The notes: generated by a model not told the origin, from the sequence alone. DNA of 64,000 bases from Sphingomonas lutea (GCF_014396785.1 NZ_CP060718.1:2128501-2192500), one strand, 5' to 3'. Shown: positions 8,242 through 17,810, counted from the first letter of the stretch. Numbers and translations are program-made.

Positions 8242-10326
8242 GTGAACGGCCTCGTCGCGTTCTGGAGCTACGCACTGGCCGCATGCCTGTTCGTGTCGAT
8301 CCTGCTGTGGCAGCTGCGCGCGCACGCGGCCGGGCCATCGCGGCTGTTGCTCGGGGCTTATTTCGCGACGGCGGTATGGGCTTCGGTCAGCGCCATTCGC
8401 GGACCCGTCGACATCCTGAGCGTTGTTTCCGAGACGATCCGCAATCTTGCCTGGATTGTCTTGCTCCACTCCATTTCCGGCGAATTGAAAAGCGATCCGC
8501 GGCGCGCCATCCGCTTGGTCTTTGGCGCGGTTGCGCTTGCTCTGGGCATCCAACTGGTACTCGACCTTCTACTTCTCGCGGTCCCAATGCCGCCGGACCT
8601 GTCGCGCGATGTCCTGTCGACCGCCTGGCTGCTACGGATCAGCCTCGCCGCGGGCGCGCTTGTCCTTCTGCACAACGTCTATGGGCAGGCGGCGCCGGAA
8701 AGCCGGGTGAACATCCGCTCGGCAATGCTCGGCCTCGCGCTCATCTGGGGCTACGACCTCAACCTTTATACCCTAGCTTATCTCGATGCGCAGGGCCTGC
8801 CCGCCTTGTTCAATTATCGCGGGCTATTCGTCGCGCTGATCGCGCCGTTGTTCGTGGCGGGACCTGCGCCGACAGGCATCCTGCGCATTCGCCTGTCGCG
8901 CGCAGCGACCTTCCAGTCGATCTCGCTGCTAACGATCTGCGTTTATTTCGCCGTCATGGCCGTGCTTGCCACGGCGCTTCGCCGCAGTGCCTGGGACTGG
9001 GGCAGCGCACTGACCGCCATCCTCCTCGCGACCATGATGATCGTGACGGCGGTCGTGGTGCTGTCGCAATGGGCGCGCGGCTGGGTCAAGGTGAAGCTGT
9101 CCAAGCATCTGTTCGAGCATCGCTACGACTATCGCAGCGAATGGCTTCGTTTCACCGAAACGCTTGGTCGCGCTGGCCCGGACGCCGCACCGCTCGGCGA
9201 GCGGATCGTGCAGGCTTTCGCCGAGATCGCCGATTCCCCCGGCGGCCTGCTCTTGGCGGGTGAGCCCGGCGGGTCGATCGAGGTCGGCGCTGAGTGGAAC
9301 TGGCGCGGCGCTAATCCTTCGCCGCAACAGCTGCACGATTCCGGCGACTTCTGGAGCGATGTCGAGGCCCGCGGCCGAATCCTCGAGTTCGAAGGTATCC
9401 GGCACGGCTGGGCGAACGGCGGCGCGCCGTCGGAGCGCATGCCGCACTGGTTGATCGACGAGCCGAGCGCCTGGGCCGGCATTCCGCTGGTCCATCAGCA
9501 GCGGCTGGTCGGTGTCGTCATCCTTGCAGCGCCCGAATATCGTCGCGCGCTCGATTGGGAGGATTTCGATCTCCTGCGCACGGCGGGCGCGCAGGCGGCA
9601 AGTTCACTCGCCGAAGCGCAAGGCCAGGATGCGCTGGTGAAGGCCCAAAGGTTCGAGGAATTCAACCGGCGCTTCGCCTTCATCCTTCACGATGTGAAGA
9701 ATCTGGTGAGCCAGCTGTCGCTTCTGTCCCGCAATGCGAAGCGGCACGCCGACAATCCCGATTTCCATGCCGATATGGTCGCGACGCTCCGAAGCTCGGT
9801 CGCCAAGATGAACGACCTCCTTGCGCGCCTGTCGCCGCACGCACCCGCGCGCGTGCAGAGCCTGGAGCCGCAGCCTTTGCGCCCGATCCTGTCCGCCGCC
9901 ATCGCCGCCAAGCGCCGCGACCATGACATCCGCTTGCTCGGCGATTCGAGCATGTGGGCGAACGTCGATGCGTCGGCGCTCGAGCAAGCGCTCGGCCACA
10001 TCCTGCAGAATGCCGTCGATGCCAGCACGACCCCAGTCGTGATGCGCGTGACCGACGCCGATCCCTTCGTCACCATCGCGATCTCCGACAAGGGATGCGG
10101 GATGGACGGAGACTTCGTCCGCAACCGCCTGTTCCAGCCGTTCGTGTCAACCAAGTCGGGTGGATTTGGCATCGGGTCGTTCGAGGCGCGTTCGCTGATC
10201 GCCGCAATGGGCGGCCACATCAGCGTCGACAGCCGGCCCGGCCAAGGGACCACCTTCTCCATCTCCGTGCCCGCCGCCGAACCGGCGCGCGAACCCCAGC
10301 CCCACCGTCAACGGAAGCGCGCATGA
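8242..10326 (+). CDS. prsK: PEP-CTERM/XrtA-type sensor histidine kinase PrsK
   Basis: This roughly 694-residue membrane kinase has an N-terminal block of eight to nine hydrophobic helices (residues 1-285), a GAF-like domain (about 300-460), and a kinase core. The phospho-acceptor is His483 in FAFILHDVKN; the N box is LGHILQNAVDAS and the G boxes are DKGCGMD and GGFGIGSF. This layout and the following prsR gene are typical of PrsK of the exosortase/PEP-CTERM/exopolysaccharide regulon. A GTG lies at 8236, but GGAG at 8231-8234 fits GTG 8242 better. It overlaps prsR by ATGA. No exosortase or PEP-CTERM substrate gene is in this window, so the regulon lies elsewhere. Confidence 0.92.
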   Translation: MNGLVAFWSYALAACLFVSILLWQLRAHAAGPSRLLLGAYFATAVWASVSAIRGPVDILSVVSETIRNLAWIVLLHSISGELKSDPRRAIRLVFGAVALALGIQLVLDLLLLAVPMPPDLSRDVLSTAWLLRISLAAGALVLLHNVYGQAAPESRVNIRSAMLGLALIWGYDLNLYTLAYLDAQGLPALFNYRGLFVALIAPLFVAGPAPTGILRIRLSRAATFQSISLLTICVYFAVMAVLATALRRSAWDWGSALTAILLATMMIVTAVVVLSQWARGWVKVKLSKHLFEHRYDYRSEWLRFTETLGRAGPDAAPLGERIVQAFAEIADSPGGLLLAGEPGGSIEVGAEWNWRGANPSPQQLHDSGDFWSDVEARGRILEFEGIRHGWANGGAPSERMPHWLIDEPSAWAGIPLVHQQRLVGVVILAAPEYRRALDWEDFDLLRTAGAQAASSLAEAQGQDALVKAQRFEEFNRRFAFILHDVKNLVSQLSLLSRNAKRHADNPDFHADMVATLRSSVAKMNDLLARLSPHAPARVQSLEPQPLRPILSAAIAAKRRDHDIRLLGDSSMWANVDASALEQALGHILQNAVDASTTPVVMRVTDADPFVTIAISDKGCGMDGDFVRNRLFQPFVSTKSGGFGIGSFEARSLIAAMGGHISVDSRPGQGTTFSISVPAAEPAREPQPHRQRKRA

Positions 10327-11690
10327 CCCAGAAAAGCGACCTCCCCGTGCTGCTCGTCGTCGAGGATGACGAAGGCCTGCAGCGCCAGCTGAAATGGGCC
10401 TACGAAGGCTATCAGGTGGTCTGCGCCGGCGACCGCCAAAGTGCGCTCGACGCGGTGCGCATGCATGAACCTGCGGTGGTCACGCTCGACCTCGGCCTGC
10501 CGCCCGATCCCGACGGCACCGACGAGGGTTTCGCGACGCTCGAGGAGATCCTGCGGCTCCAGCCTGGGACCAAGGTCATCGTCGCCACCGGTCATGGCGC
10601 GCGCGAAAGCGCACTCAAGGCGGTCGGCATGGGCGCCTATGATTTTTACCGCAAGCCGGTCGACATCGACGATCTCGGCCTCATCGTCGCGCGCGCCTTT
10701 CACCTGCACGAGATCGAGGCGGAGAATCGTCGCCTGGAGGGTGACAGCGCCAGCGGCGGCACGGTGCTCGGGTCGATCGTCACCGGCGCGCCTGAAATGG
10801 CCAAGGTCGCCAAGACCGTCGAGCGCGTCGCCAGTGCGGACGTCGCCGTCATGCTGCTCGGCGCCAGCGGCACCGGCAAGGAGCTGCTCGCCCGCGCGGT
10901 GCATGAGAAGAGCGGCCGCAAGGGCGCCTTCATCGCCATCAACTGCGCCGCGATCCCGGAGAACCTGCTCGAGGCAGAGCTGTTCGGATACGAGCGCGGC
11001 GCGTTCACCGGCGCCGTCAAATCCAACGTCGGCAAGATCGAGCTGGCGCAGGGCGGGACATTGTTTCTCGACGAGGTCGGCGACATTCCTCTGCCGCTTC
11101 AGGTCAAGTTGCTGCGCTTCCTGCAGGAACGCGTAATCGAGCGGATTGGCGGTCGCCAGCCGATTGCGGTCGATACGCGGATCGTCTGCGCCACCCACCA
11201 GGATCTCGACACGATGCAGGCCGAGGGCCGCTTCCGCGAGGATCTCTATTACCGGCTGGCCGAGATCGTGGTGAAGATCCCGTCGCTGGCCGAGCGCGCG
11301 GGCGACGCCGTCTTGCTCGCGCGCCACTTCGTCAATCGCTTCAGCCGCGAACTCAATCCCAGCGTGCAGTCGCTGTCCGCCGACGCTCTTGCGGCGATCG
11401 ACGCCTATGCATGGCCGGGCAACGTGCGCGAGCTCGAAAACCGCGTGAAGCGAGCAGTAATCATGGCCGACGGCCGGAGCGTCCTGGCAAGCGACCTTGA
11501 CCTTCCCGGCGGCGAGGCCGGCCCGGCGACCGCGATCAACCTGCGTGCCGCGCGCGAAGTCGCCGACCGCACCGCGATCCGCCAGGCGATGACCCGTAGC
11601 GACAACAATATTTCTGGCGCGGCCCGCCTGCTCGGGATCAGCCGCCCGACGCTATACGACCTGATCAAGCAGTATCGTCTGCAAGCGTAG
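10323..11690 (+). CDS. prsR: PEP-CTERM-type sigma-54-dependent response regulator PrsR
   Basis: This 455-residue protein has a receiver domain with Asp56 (TLDLGLP), an AAA+ sigma-54 activator domain with Walker A GASGTGKE (180-187) and the sigma-54-contact loop GAFTGA (226-231), and a C-terminal Fis-type helix-turn-helix (NISGAARLLGISRPTLYDL). It is the expected partner of PrsK and would activate promoters of the -24/-12 class for exopolysaccharide and PEP-CTERM genes. The ATG overlaps the prsK stop (ATGA), implying translational coupling. No PrsR target promoter is recognisable beside it. Confidence 0.94.
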   Translation: MTQKSDLPVLLVVEDDEGLQRQLKWAYEGYQVVCAGDRQSALDAVRMHEPAVVTLDLGLPPDPDGTDEGFATLEEILRLQPGTKVIVATGHGARESALKAVGMGAYDFYRKPVDIDDLGLIVARAFHLHEIEAENRRLEGDSASGGTVLGSIVTGAPEMAKVAKTVERVASADVAVMLLGASGTGKELLARAVHEKSGRKGAFIAINCAAIPENLLEAELFGYERGAFTGAVKSNVGKIELAQGGTLFLDEVGDIPLPLQVKLLRFLQERVIERIGGRQPIAVDTRIVCATHQDLDTMQAEGRFREDLYYRLAEIVVKIPSLAERAGDAVLLARHFVNRFSRELNPSVQSLSADALAAIDAYAWPGNVRELENRVKRAVIMADGRSVLASDLDLPGGEAGPATAINLRAAREVADRTAIRQAMTRSDNNISGAARLLGISRPTLYDLIKQYRLQA

Positions 11691-11713
11691 CTGCGGGATC
11701 GACGAGCGGAATT

Positions 11714-11730
11714 GCCCCACCGCGTGGGGC
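11714..11730 (+). terminator. Hairpin after prsR
   Basis: GCCCCAC and GTGGGGC pair perfectly around a CGC loop, 24 bases after the prsR stop. There is no T-run, so it may be a weak terminator or an RNA-stabilising hairpin in front of the DUF885 genes. Confidence 0.4.
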
Positions 11731-11767
11731 CGCTACTGTTCCCCGCAACCTGCAGGGGACTCGCATC

Positions 11768-13642
11768 ATGGACCGTCGCACCTTCCTTTCGACCACCGGC
11801 GCGGCCGCGCTTGCAGCGCCGTTCGCTTCGCTGCCGGACTTCGGCGCCGCCTTCGCCCAAGCCACCCCGGCGCGCGGCGACGCAGCGCTCAACCGATTGT
11901 TCGAAGCGATTTTCCAGGAACAGGTGCGCAATTCCCCCGAGTTCGCAACCTCGCTGGGTCTCGACAAGGGCGCGCTCGCACCGCTCCGCTCCAGGCTCGA
12001 CACGCGCCCGGTTGCCCAGGCCCGACGTGAAGAGGCCGCGCGCACCGACAAGTTCATCGCGCAGCTGGAGGCCGTGCCGACGGCGGGCCTGTCGCAAGCC
12101 GCGGCGCTCAACCGCGAAGTCGTGCTGTGGGACATGATGACGAGCAATGCCGGGCCCAAGCGCTTCGACATCTCAAATCCGCAAAGCCCGTACGAAATCA
12201 GCCAGCAGGATGGCGCCTATTTCTCGGTGCCGGACTTCCTTCACAGCGCGCACACGATCGACACTGCGAGCGACGCCGAAGCCTATCTGTCGCGCCTCGA
12301 ACAGTTCGCGACGGTGCTCGACAACGAGACCGTGGAGACGCGGCGACAGGCGGCGCGCGGCTATCTCGCGCCCGGCTGGGGAATCGACCTTGCGCTCAAG
12401 CAGATGCGCGAACTGCGTGCGCCGTCGCCGGAGCAAAGCACGATGGCTGATTCGGTCGCCAGCCGCGCCGCCGCCAAGAACATCCCCGGCGACTGGCGCG
12501 GACGCGCGGCCAAGATCGTCGCCGAAAAGGTCTATCCCGCGCTCGACCGCGAGATTGCGGGCGTCATCGCGCTTCGCCCGACGACTGCGCCGGGAGACGG
12601 CGTGTGGCGCGTCCCGCGCGGTGACGAGATCTACGCCGCCGCGCTCGCAGAGGCGACGACGACCACGTACAGCGCCGACGAAATCCACCAGATCGGGCTT
12701 CAGCAAGTGGCTGAGATCAGCGCGAACCTCGACAAGATCCTGCGCTCCGCCGGCCTGACCAACGGCACCGTCGGCGAGCGGCTGACCCAGCTCAACGCCC
12801 GCCCCGACCAGCTCTACCCCAGCACCGACGCCGGCCGAGCGCAGCTGATCGCCGACCTCAACGCAAGCGCGAAGGCGATGGAAGCGAGGCTGCCGCGGGC
12901 TTTCTCCACGCTGCCCAAGCAACCGCTCGAAATCCGCCGCGTGCCGGTTGAAATCCAGGACGGCGCGTCGAATGGCTATTACCGCCAGGCGACGCTCGAT
13001 GGATCGCGTCCGGCGATCTACTTCATCAACCTCAAGTCGACCGGCGACTGGCCCAAATATTCGCTGCCCGCGCTGACCTATCACGAAGGCACGCCGGGCC
13101 ATCACCTTCAGCTCAGCATTGCCCAACTGGCGGGCGATTTGCCCATGCTGCGCCGCATCGCTTTCTATTCGGCCTATGGTGAAGGCTGGGCGCTTTATGC
13201 CGAAGAGGTTGCCGACGAGCTTGGCGGCTATATCGGGATTGAACGTGCCGGCTATCTCCAGTCCTTCCTGTTCCGCGCCGAGCGGCTGGTCGTCGACACC
13301 GGCCTCAACCACAAGCGCTGGACGCGCGAACAGGCGATCGACCACATGGTTGCCGCGACCGGCTTCGCCCGGCCGCGCGTGCAGCGTGAGATCGAGCGCT
13401 ACTGCGCCTCGCCGGGCCAGGCGTGCAGCTACAAGATCGGGCACCTCGCCTGGACTCGCGCGCGGGCCAAGGCGCAGCAAGCGCTGGGCGACCGGTTCGA
13501 CATCCGCGACTTCCACGAGATTCTGCGCGAAGGCGCGATGCCGCTGACCATCCTCGAACGCCGCGTCGACGAGCGCATACAGGCGCGACTTGCCGGCAGC
13601 AGCAACGGCATGCCTTCACCGCGCCGCGGCGAACGCGGCTAA
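11768..13642 (+). CDS. DUF885 family protein, Tat-exported, copy 1
   Basis: This 624-residue protein begins MDRRTFLSTTGAAALAAP, a twin-arginine signal (RRTFL), with cleavage likely near AFAQA. The mature part is a DUF885 domain whose metallopeptidase-like motif YHEGTPGHHLQ lies at about residue 438; EGWALYAEEV and the C-terminal CSYKIGH block also match. The family is thought to contain zinc-dependent peptidases, though few members are characterised. Tat export suggests the protein folds, perhaps binds metal, in the cytoplasm. The next gene is a close paralogue in the same orientation, 35 bases downstream. Confidence 0.9.
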   Translation: MDRRTFLSTTGAAALAAPFASLPDFGAAFAQATPARGDAALNRLFEAIFQEQVRNSPEFATSLGLDKGALAPLRSRLDTRPVAQARREEAARTDKFIAQLEAVPTAGLSQAAALNREVVLWDMMTSNAGPKRFDISNPQSPYEISQQDGAYFSVPDFLHSAHTIDTASDAEAYLSRLEQFATVLDNETVETRRQAARGYLAPGWGIDLALKQMRELRAPSPEQSTMADSVASRAAAKNIPGDWRGRAAKIVAEKVYPALDREIAGVIALRPTTAPGDGVWRVPRGDEIYAAALAEATTTTYSADEIHQIGLQQVAEISANLDKILRSAGLTNGTVGERLTQLNARPDQLYPSTDAGRAQLIADLNASAKAMEARLPRAFSTLPKQPLEIRRVPVEIQDGASNGYYRQATLDGSRPAIYFINLKSTGDWPKYSLPALTYHEGTPGHHLQLSIAQLAGDLPMLRRIAFYSAYGEGWALYAEEVADELGGYIGIERAGYLQSFLFRAERLVVDTGLNHKRWTREQAIDHMVAATGFARPRVQREIERYCASPGQACSYKIGHLAWTRARAKAQQALGDRFDIRDFHEILREGAMPLTILERRVDERIQARLAGSSNGMPSPRRGERG

Positions 13643-13677
13643 GCCTTTTTCATCATCGTTCTTCCGGGAGTTTCATC

Positions 13678-15531
13678 ATGGACCGTCGCGCATTCCTGAC
13701 CACCGGCGCCACCGTCGCTGCCTTGCCCCTGCTCGAAGCGCCGGCGTTCGCGCAGGCCGCAGGTAGCGGCGATGCGCGCCTCAATGCCTTGTTCGAAGAG
13801 CTGTTTCAGGAAGCGGTGCGAACGTCGCCCACGCTTGCAACCTCACTCGGCCTCGACAAAGGCCCGCTCGCGGCGCTCAAGTCCAAGCTCGATACCGATC
13901 CGGTCCCCGTCCAGCGGCGCGACGACCTGGCCCGCACGCGCCGCGCGATCAGCCGATTGCAGGCGATCCCGGCCTCAAGCCTGTCGGATTCGGCAAAGCT
14001 AAACCGCGAAGTCGTCCTTTACCAGCTTGAAACGTCGATCGCCGCGCCGTCGCGCTGGAACATCGACTCCGCGCAGCGCCCCTATCCGATCTTCCAGCAG
14101 GGCGGCGCCTATTTCTCGCTGCCTGACTTCCTCAACAGCGCGCACACGATCGAGAATGCGGCCGACGCCGAAGCCTATCTGTCGCGGCTCAGCCAGTTCG
14201 CCACCGTGCTCGACCATGAAACCGCCGAGCAGCGGATGCAGGCCGCGCGCGGCTTCCTTGCCCCCGCCTGGTCGATCGACCTGACGCTTGGCCAAATGCG
14301 CAAGCTGCGCGCGTCGGCGCCCGCGCAAAGCACGATGGTCGATTCGATCGTCCGCCGCACTGCGGCCAAGAACATCCCCGGCGACTGGGGCGGCCGCGCG
14401 GCGCAGATCGTCGGCAGCGCTGTCTATCCCGCGCTCGACCGCCAGATCGCGATGATGGAGCAACTGCGCCCGACCACGCGGCCGGGCGATGGCGCGTGGC
14501 GCCTGACCAACGGCGATGCGATCTATGCCGAGGCGCTGCGCCAGGCGACGACCACCAACTTCTCTCCCGACGAAGTGCACAATATCGGCCTGCAGCAGGT
14601 CGCCGACTTGAGCGCGCAGCTCGACACCATCCTGCGCGGCGCGGGCTACACCCAGGGCAGCGTCGGGCAGCGGCTTGCCCAGCTCAACGTCGAACCGTCT
14701 CAGCTCTACGCGAACACCGACGCCGGCCGCGCCGAGTTGCTCGCCGGCCTGAACGAGGATGTCGCGACGCTCCAGGCCAAGCTGCCCCAGGCGTTCGCGA
14801 CGGTGCCGACCGCACCGCTCGAAATCCGCCGTGTGCCGCCGGAAATTCAGGACGGCGCATCCAACGGTTATTACCGCCGCGCCGCGCTCGATGGGTCGCG
14901 TCCGGCCATCTACTTCATCAACCTCAAGGACACCGGCGACTGGCCGAAATACTCACTGCCGGCGCTCAGCTATCACGAGGGCGTTCCGGGCCACCATCTG
15001 CAGATCAGCATTTCGCAGGAATCGAAGGACATCCCGACCCTGCGCAAGATCGGCGGCTTTTCGGCCTACAGCGAAGGCTGGGCGCTCTATTCGGAGGAAG
15101 TCGCGAATGAGCTCAACGGCTATGACGGCCTCGAGCGAGCCGGCTATCTCCAGTCCTTCCTGTTCCGTGCCGCGCGGCTGGTGATCGACACCGGGCTTCA
15201 CGCCAAGCGTTGGACTCGCGAGCAGGCGACCGATTACATGGTCAACACCACCGGCTTCGCCCGCCCGCGCTCGCAGCGCGAGATCGAGCGCTACTGCACC
15301 CAGATGGGCCAGGCGTGCAGCTACAAGATCGGCCACATCGCCTGGACCCGCGCCCGCGCGGAAGCGCAACGCACGCTCGGCGACCGCTTCGACATCCGCC
15401 AGTTCCACGAAGTCCTGCGCGAAGGCGCGATGCCGCTGTCGATCCTTGAGCGGCGGATCAAGGAACGCACCGCGGCGCAAGCCGGCGGCATGCCCGGCGG
15501 CGCTCCGCGGCGGGGCGAGCGCGGCCGGTGA
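13678..15531 (+). CDS. DUF885 family protein, Tat-exported, copy 2
   Basis: This 617-residue paralogue of the preceding protein also begins with a Tat signal (MDRRAFLTTG). Homology runs the full length, including NREVVL, YLSRL.QFATVLD, KNIPGDW, IRRVP.EIQDGASNGYYR, YHEGVPGHHLQ, EGWALYSEEVANEL and CSYKIGH. This is a tandem duplication with many substitutions, so it is not recent. The C-terminal tail (AQAGGMPGGAPRRGERG) is low-complexity, like that of copy 1. The stop overlaps the start of the next small gene (TGATG). Confidence 0.9.
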   Translation: MDRRAFLTTGATVAALPLLEAPAFAQAAGSGDARLNALFEELFQEAVRTSPTLATSLGLDKGPLAALKSKLDTDPVPVQRRDDLARTRRAISRLQAIPASSLSDSAKLNREVVLYQLETSIAAPSRWNIDSAQRPYPIFQQGGAYFSLPDFLNSAHTIENAADAEAYLSRLSQFATVLDHETAEQRMQAARGFLAPAWSIDLTLGQMRKLRASAPAQSTMVDSIVRRTAAKNIPGDWGGRAAQIVGSAVYPALDRQIAMMEQLRPTTRPGDGAWRLTNGDAIYAEALRQATTTNFSPDEVHNIGLQQVADLSAQLDTILRGAGYTQGSVGQRLAQLNVEPSQLYANTDAGRAELLAGLNEDVATLQAKLPQAFATVPTAPLEIRRVPPEIQDGASNGYYRRAALDGSRPAIYFINLKDTGDWPKYSLPALSYHEGVPGHHLQISISQESKDIPTLRKIGGFSAYSEGWALYSEEVANELNGYDGLERAGYLQSFLFRAARLVIDTGLHAKRWTREQATDYMVNTTGFARPRSQREIERYCTQMGQACSYKIGHIAWTRARAEAQRTLGDRFDIRQFHEVLREGAMPLSILERRIKERTAAQAGGMPGGAPRRGERGR

Positions 15532-15719
15532 TGAAGCCGATCCTCTTCGTCCTTGCCGGGATTGCGATCGCGACCGGCATACTGTGGATGGGCCAGGGGC
15601 TTGGCATCATCCAGTGGCCGCAGTCGAGCTTCATGCTCGACCAGCGACCGTGGGCGGTGCGCGGCGCCCTGCTCGTCTTCATCGGCGTCGTCCTGCTGCT
15701 GGTCGCCCGCCGCCGCTGA
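15531..15719 (+). CDS. Small two-helix membrane protein
   Basis: This 62-residue protein has two hydrophobic segments (about 3-21 and 42-57) joined by a polar linker, and ends in RRR. It overlaps the end of the second DUF885 gene by one base, which suggests coupled translation. No family is recognised. A role with the DUF885 proteins is suggested only by position. Confidence 0.7.
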   Translation: MKPILFVLAGIAIATGILWMGQGLGIIQWPQSSFMLDQRPWAVRGALLVFIGVVLLLVARRR

Positions 15720-15755
15720 GCGGGCGCAGTCGGCGCGCTCCGCGCAGCGCAGGAC

Positions 15756-15833
15756 ATGACGCTCAACGCGCGCGATCGCGTTAAACTCAGGACGATGATC
15801 GGTGAGGTGAAGCGCAAGCTCGCCGCCCCCTAG
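15756..15833 (+). CDS. Possible 25-residue ORF
   Basis: A short frame, MTLNARDRVKLRTMIGEVK and a few more residues, ends at 15833, with its stop overlapping the stop of the convergent Uup gene. It is basic and could form one amphipathic helix. No ribosome site of note precedes it. It may be a genuine microprotein, the remnant of a longer gene, or chance. Confidence 0.2.
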   Translation: MTLNARDRVKLRTMIGEVKRKLAAP

Positions 15834-17671
15834 GCGTTCAGCGCCTCGGCCATCGCGGCGACTTCGAGCCAGCGTTCCTCCGCTGCGTCCTTCTCGGCGC
15901 GGAGTTGCTCGATGCGCTTGGTGAGGTCCGCGAAGCGTCCTGGATCGCGCAAGTACAGATCGGGATCGGTCAAAAGCTGTTCGGCGACCGCAATGTCCTG
16001 CGCGATGCGCTCGATCTCGCCCGGCAGTCGGTCGAGGTCGCGCTGGTCCTTGTAGGTGAGCTTCTTGCGATCCTCCCCGGGACGCGAAGGTGGCAGCGCG
16101 GCAGGCGCTGACGGAGGAGCGGCGGAGCCTTGTGTCGGACCCCCTCCACCCCGCCGCTTCGCGACGCGGTCCCCCTCCCCGTGCCGGGGAGGATTGCGCC
16201 GCTTCTGCCAATCCTCATATCCGCCGGCGACGACATCGACTCGCCCCGATCCATCCAGGCCCAGCGTCACCGTCACCGTCCGATCGAGGAAATCGCGGTC
16301 GTGGCTGACGATCAGCACCGTCCCCTCATAGTCCGCAATTACTTCCTGCAGCAGGTCGAGCGTTTCGAGGTCGAGGTCGTTGGTCGGCTCGTCGAGCACC
16401 AGCAGGTTCGCTTCGCGCGCAAACTCACGCGCCAAAAGCAGCCGGGACCGCTCACCGCCCGACAACGATCCGATCGGTGCGTCGACCAGCCCCGGATCGA
16501 ACAGGAACTCCTTCAAATAGCCCTTGATGTGCTTCTTGACGCCGCGAACCTCGATCCAGTCGCCGCCATGCGCGAGGACATCGCGGACGCGCTTGGCTGG
16601 GTCCATCAGCTTGCGCTGCTGGTCGATGACGATGCCGCTCAGCGTCTTGGCCAGCGTGACCTTGCCGCTATCGGGCGCCATTTCCCCTGTCAGCAACTTG
16701 AGCAACGTCGTCTTGCCAGCGCCATTGGGGCCGACGACGCCAATCCGGTCGCCGCGCTGCACGCGCAGGGTGAAGTCGCGGATGATCTGGCGATCGCCGT
16801 AGGCTTTGAATACGCGATCGGCGTCGATCACGACCTTTGACTTCGTATCGTCCTTGGCCAGCGCGATCTTGGCCGCGCCCTGCCCGCCGAGCATCGCCGC
16901 GCGTTGCGCGCGAAGTTCCCCCAACTTGGCGAGACGGCCCTGGTTACGGCGGCGTCGCGCGGTCACCCCGCGCTGAAGCCAGTGCAGTTCCAGCTTGAGC
17001 CTGGCGTCGAGCTTTTCGGCGGCGCGCGCTTCCTCCTCATAGACCCGCTCGGTCCAGGCTTCGAAACCGCCGAAGCCGATTTCGGCGCGGCGCAATTGCC
17101 CGCGGTCGAGCCACAGCACGCTACGCGTCAGCCGCGTCAGGAAGGTGCGGTCGTGGCTGATGACGATGAACGCGCCCTTGAACCGCTTGAGCCAATCCTC
17201 GAGCCATTCGATGGCCCCAAGGTCGAGATGGTTGGTGGGCTCGTCGAGCAAAAGCACGTCGGGCTCTTGCGCCAACGCGCGCGTGATCGCTGCGCGGCGC
17301 CGCTCCCCGCCGCTGGCGGTACCAACCTCGCGCGATAAGTCGATCCCGAGCTGGTGCGCGATCGCCTCTGCGTCGTGCGCTTGCGGGGCATCGCGGCCCG
17401 CCAGCACCCAATCGCGCAGCGTGGCATGGCCGGTCATGACCGGATCCTGCTCCAGCAGGACCACGCTCGTCCCGGGGACGATGGTGCGCTTGCCTTCGTC
17501 GGTCTCGATCATCCCCGCGAGGCATTTGAGCAGGGTCGTCTTGCCCGCGCCGTTGCGGCCGATCAGCGCCAGCCGGTCGCGCTCGCCCACGTAAAGGTCG
17601 ATGCCGCGGAACAGCCAGCCTTCACCCTGGATCAAGCCGAGGCCTTCATAAGATAGAATGGGTGCCGCCAT
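15830..17671 (-). CDS. uup: ABC-F family ATPase, Uup-like
   Basis: This 613-residue protein has two ABC cassettes without membrane segments: Walker A GRNGAGKT and GPNGAGKT, signatures SGGERRR and LSGGERSR, and Walker B LLLDEPTNHLDL and LVLDEPTNDLDL. A charged linker separates them, and a C-terminal coiled coil (LDRLPGEIERIAQDI onward) matches the Uup nucleic-acid-binding tail. ABC-F proteins act on ribosomes or, for Uup, also in DNA stability. The start MAAPILSYEG fits the family; in-frame upstream codons do not. Residues about 491-534, between cassette 2 and the coiled coil, are encoded by a palindromic repeat (16071-16200), which looks like an in-frame insertion in a tolerant linker. Confidence 0.92.
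   Translation of the reverse strand: MAAPILSYEGLGLIQGEGWLFRGIDLYVGERDRLALIGRNGAGKTTLLKCLAGMIETDEGKRTIVPGTSVVLLEQDPVMTGHATLRDWVLAGRDAPQAHDAEAIAHQLGIDLSREVGTASGGERRRAAITRALAQEPDVLLLDEPTNHLDLGAIEWLEDWLKRFKGAFIVISHDRTFLTRLTRSVLWLDRGQLRRAEIGFGGFEAWTERVYEEEARAAEKLDARLKLELHWLQRGVTARRRRNQGRLAKLGELRAQRAAMLGGQGAAKIALAKDDTKSKVVIDADRVFKAYGDRQIIRDFTLRVQRGDRIGVVGPNGAGKTTLLKLLTGEMAPDSGKVTLAKTLSGIVIDQQRKLMDPAKRVRDVLAHGGDWIEVRGVKKHIKGYLKEFLFDPGLVDAPIGSLSGGERSRLLLAREFAREANLLVLDEPTNDLDLETLDLLQEVIADYEGTVLIVSHDRDFLDRTVTVTLGLDGSGRVDVVAGGYEDWQKRRNPPRHGEGDRVAKRRGGGGPTQGSAAPPSAPAALPPSRPGEDRKKLTYKDQRDLDRLPGEIERIAQDIAVAEQLLTDPDLYLRDPGRFADLTKRIEQLRAEKDAAEERWLEVAAMAEALNA
16071..16200. repeat. Palindromic repeat element inside the uup coding sequence
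   Basis: Two CTCCCC-containing ends (GATCCTCCCCGGGACG at 16070-16085 and TCCCCGTGCCGGGGAGGAT near 16177-16195) flank GC-rich palindromic DNA, including CGCTTCGCGACGCG. The wording matches GC-rich dispersed repeats common between genes in alphaproteobacteria. Here it is open on the minus strand and encodes about 44 Pro/Arg/Gly-rich residues in the linker before the coiled coil. Confidence 0.65.
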
Positions 17672-17810
17672 GCGAGCTCCCCTAGCGGATCGGCCGCGTA
17701 GGGACATGTGGATTTTAGGTCACGCCTGTGACCCTGAACGCGTCCGTGCAGCCGCATTCATAGCGCATTCAATGCCGTGTGTTAGAGATGCGCCCATCGA
17801 GAATCACCAG

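Noticed and set aside
12173..13516. 447-residue minus-strand ORF
   Set aside because: Antisense to the first DUF885 gene with conserved motifs on the other strand.
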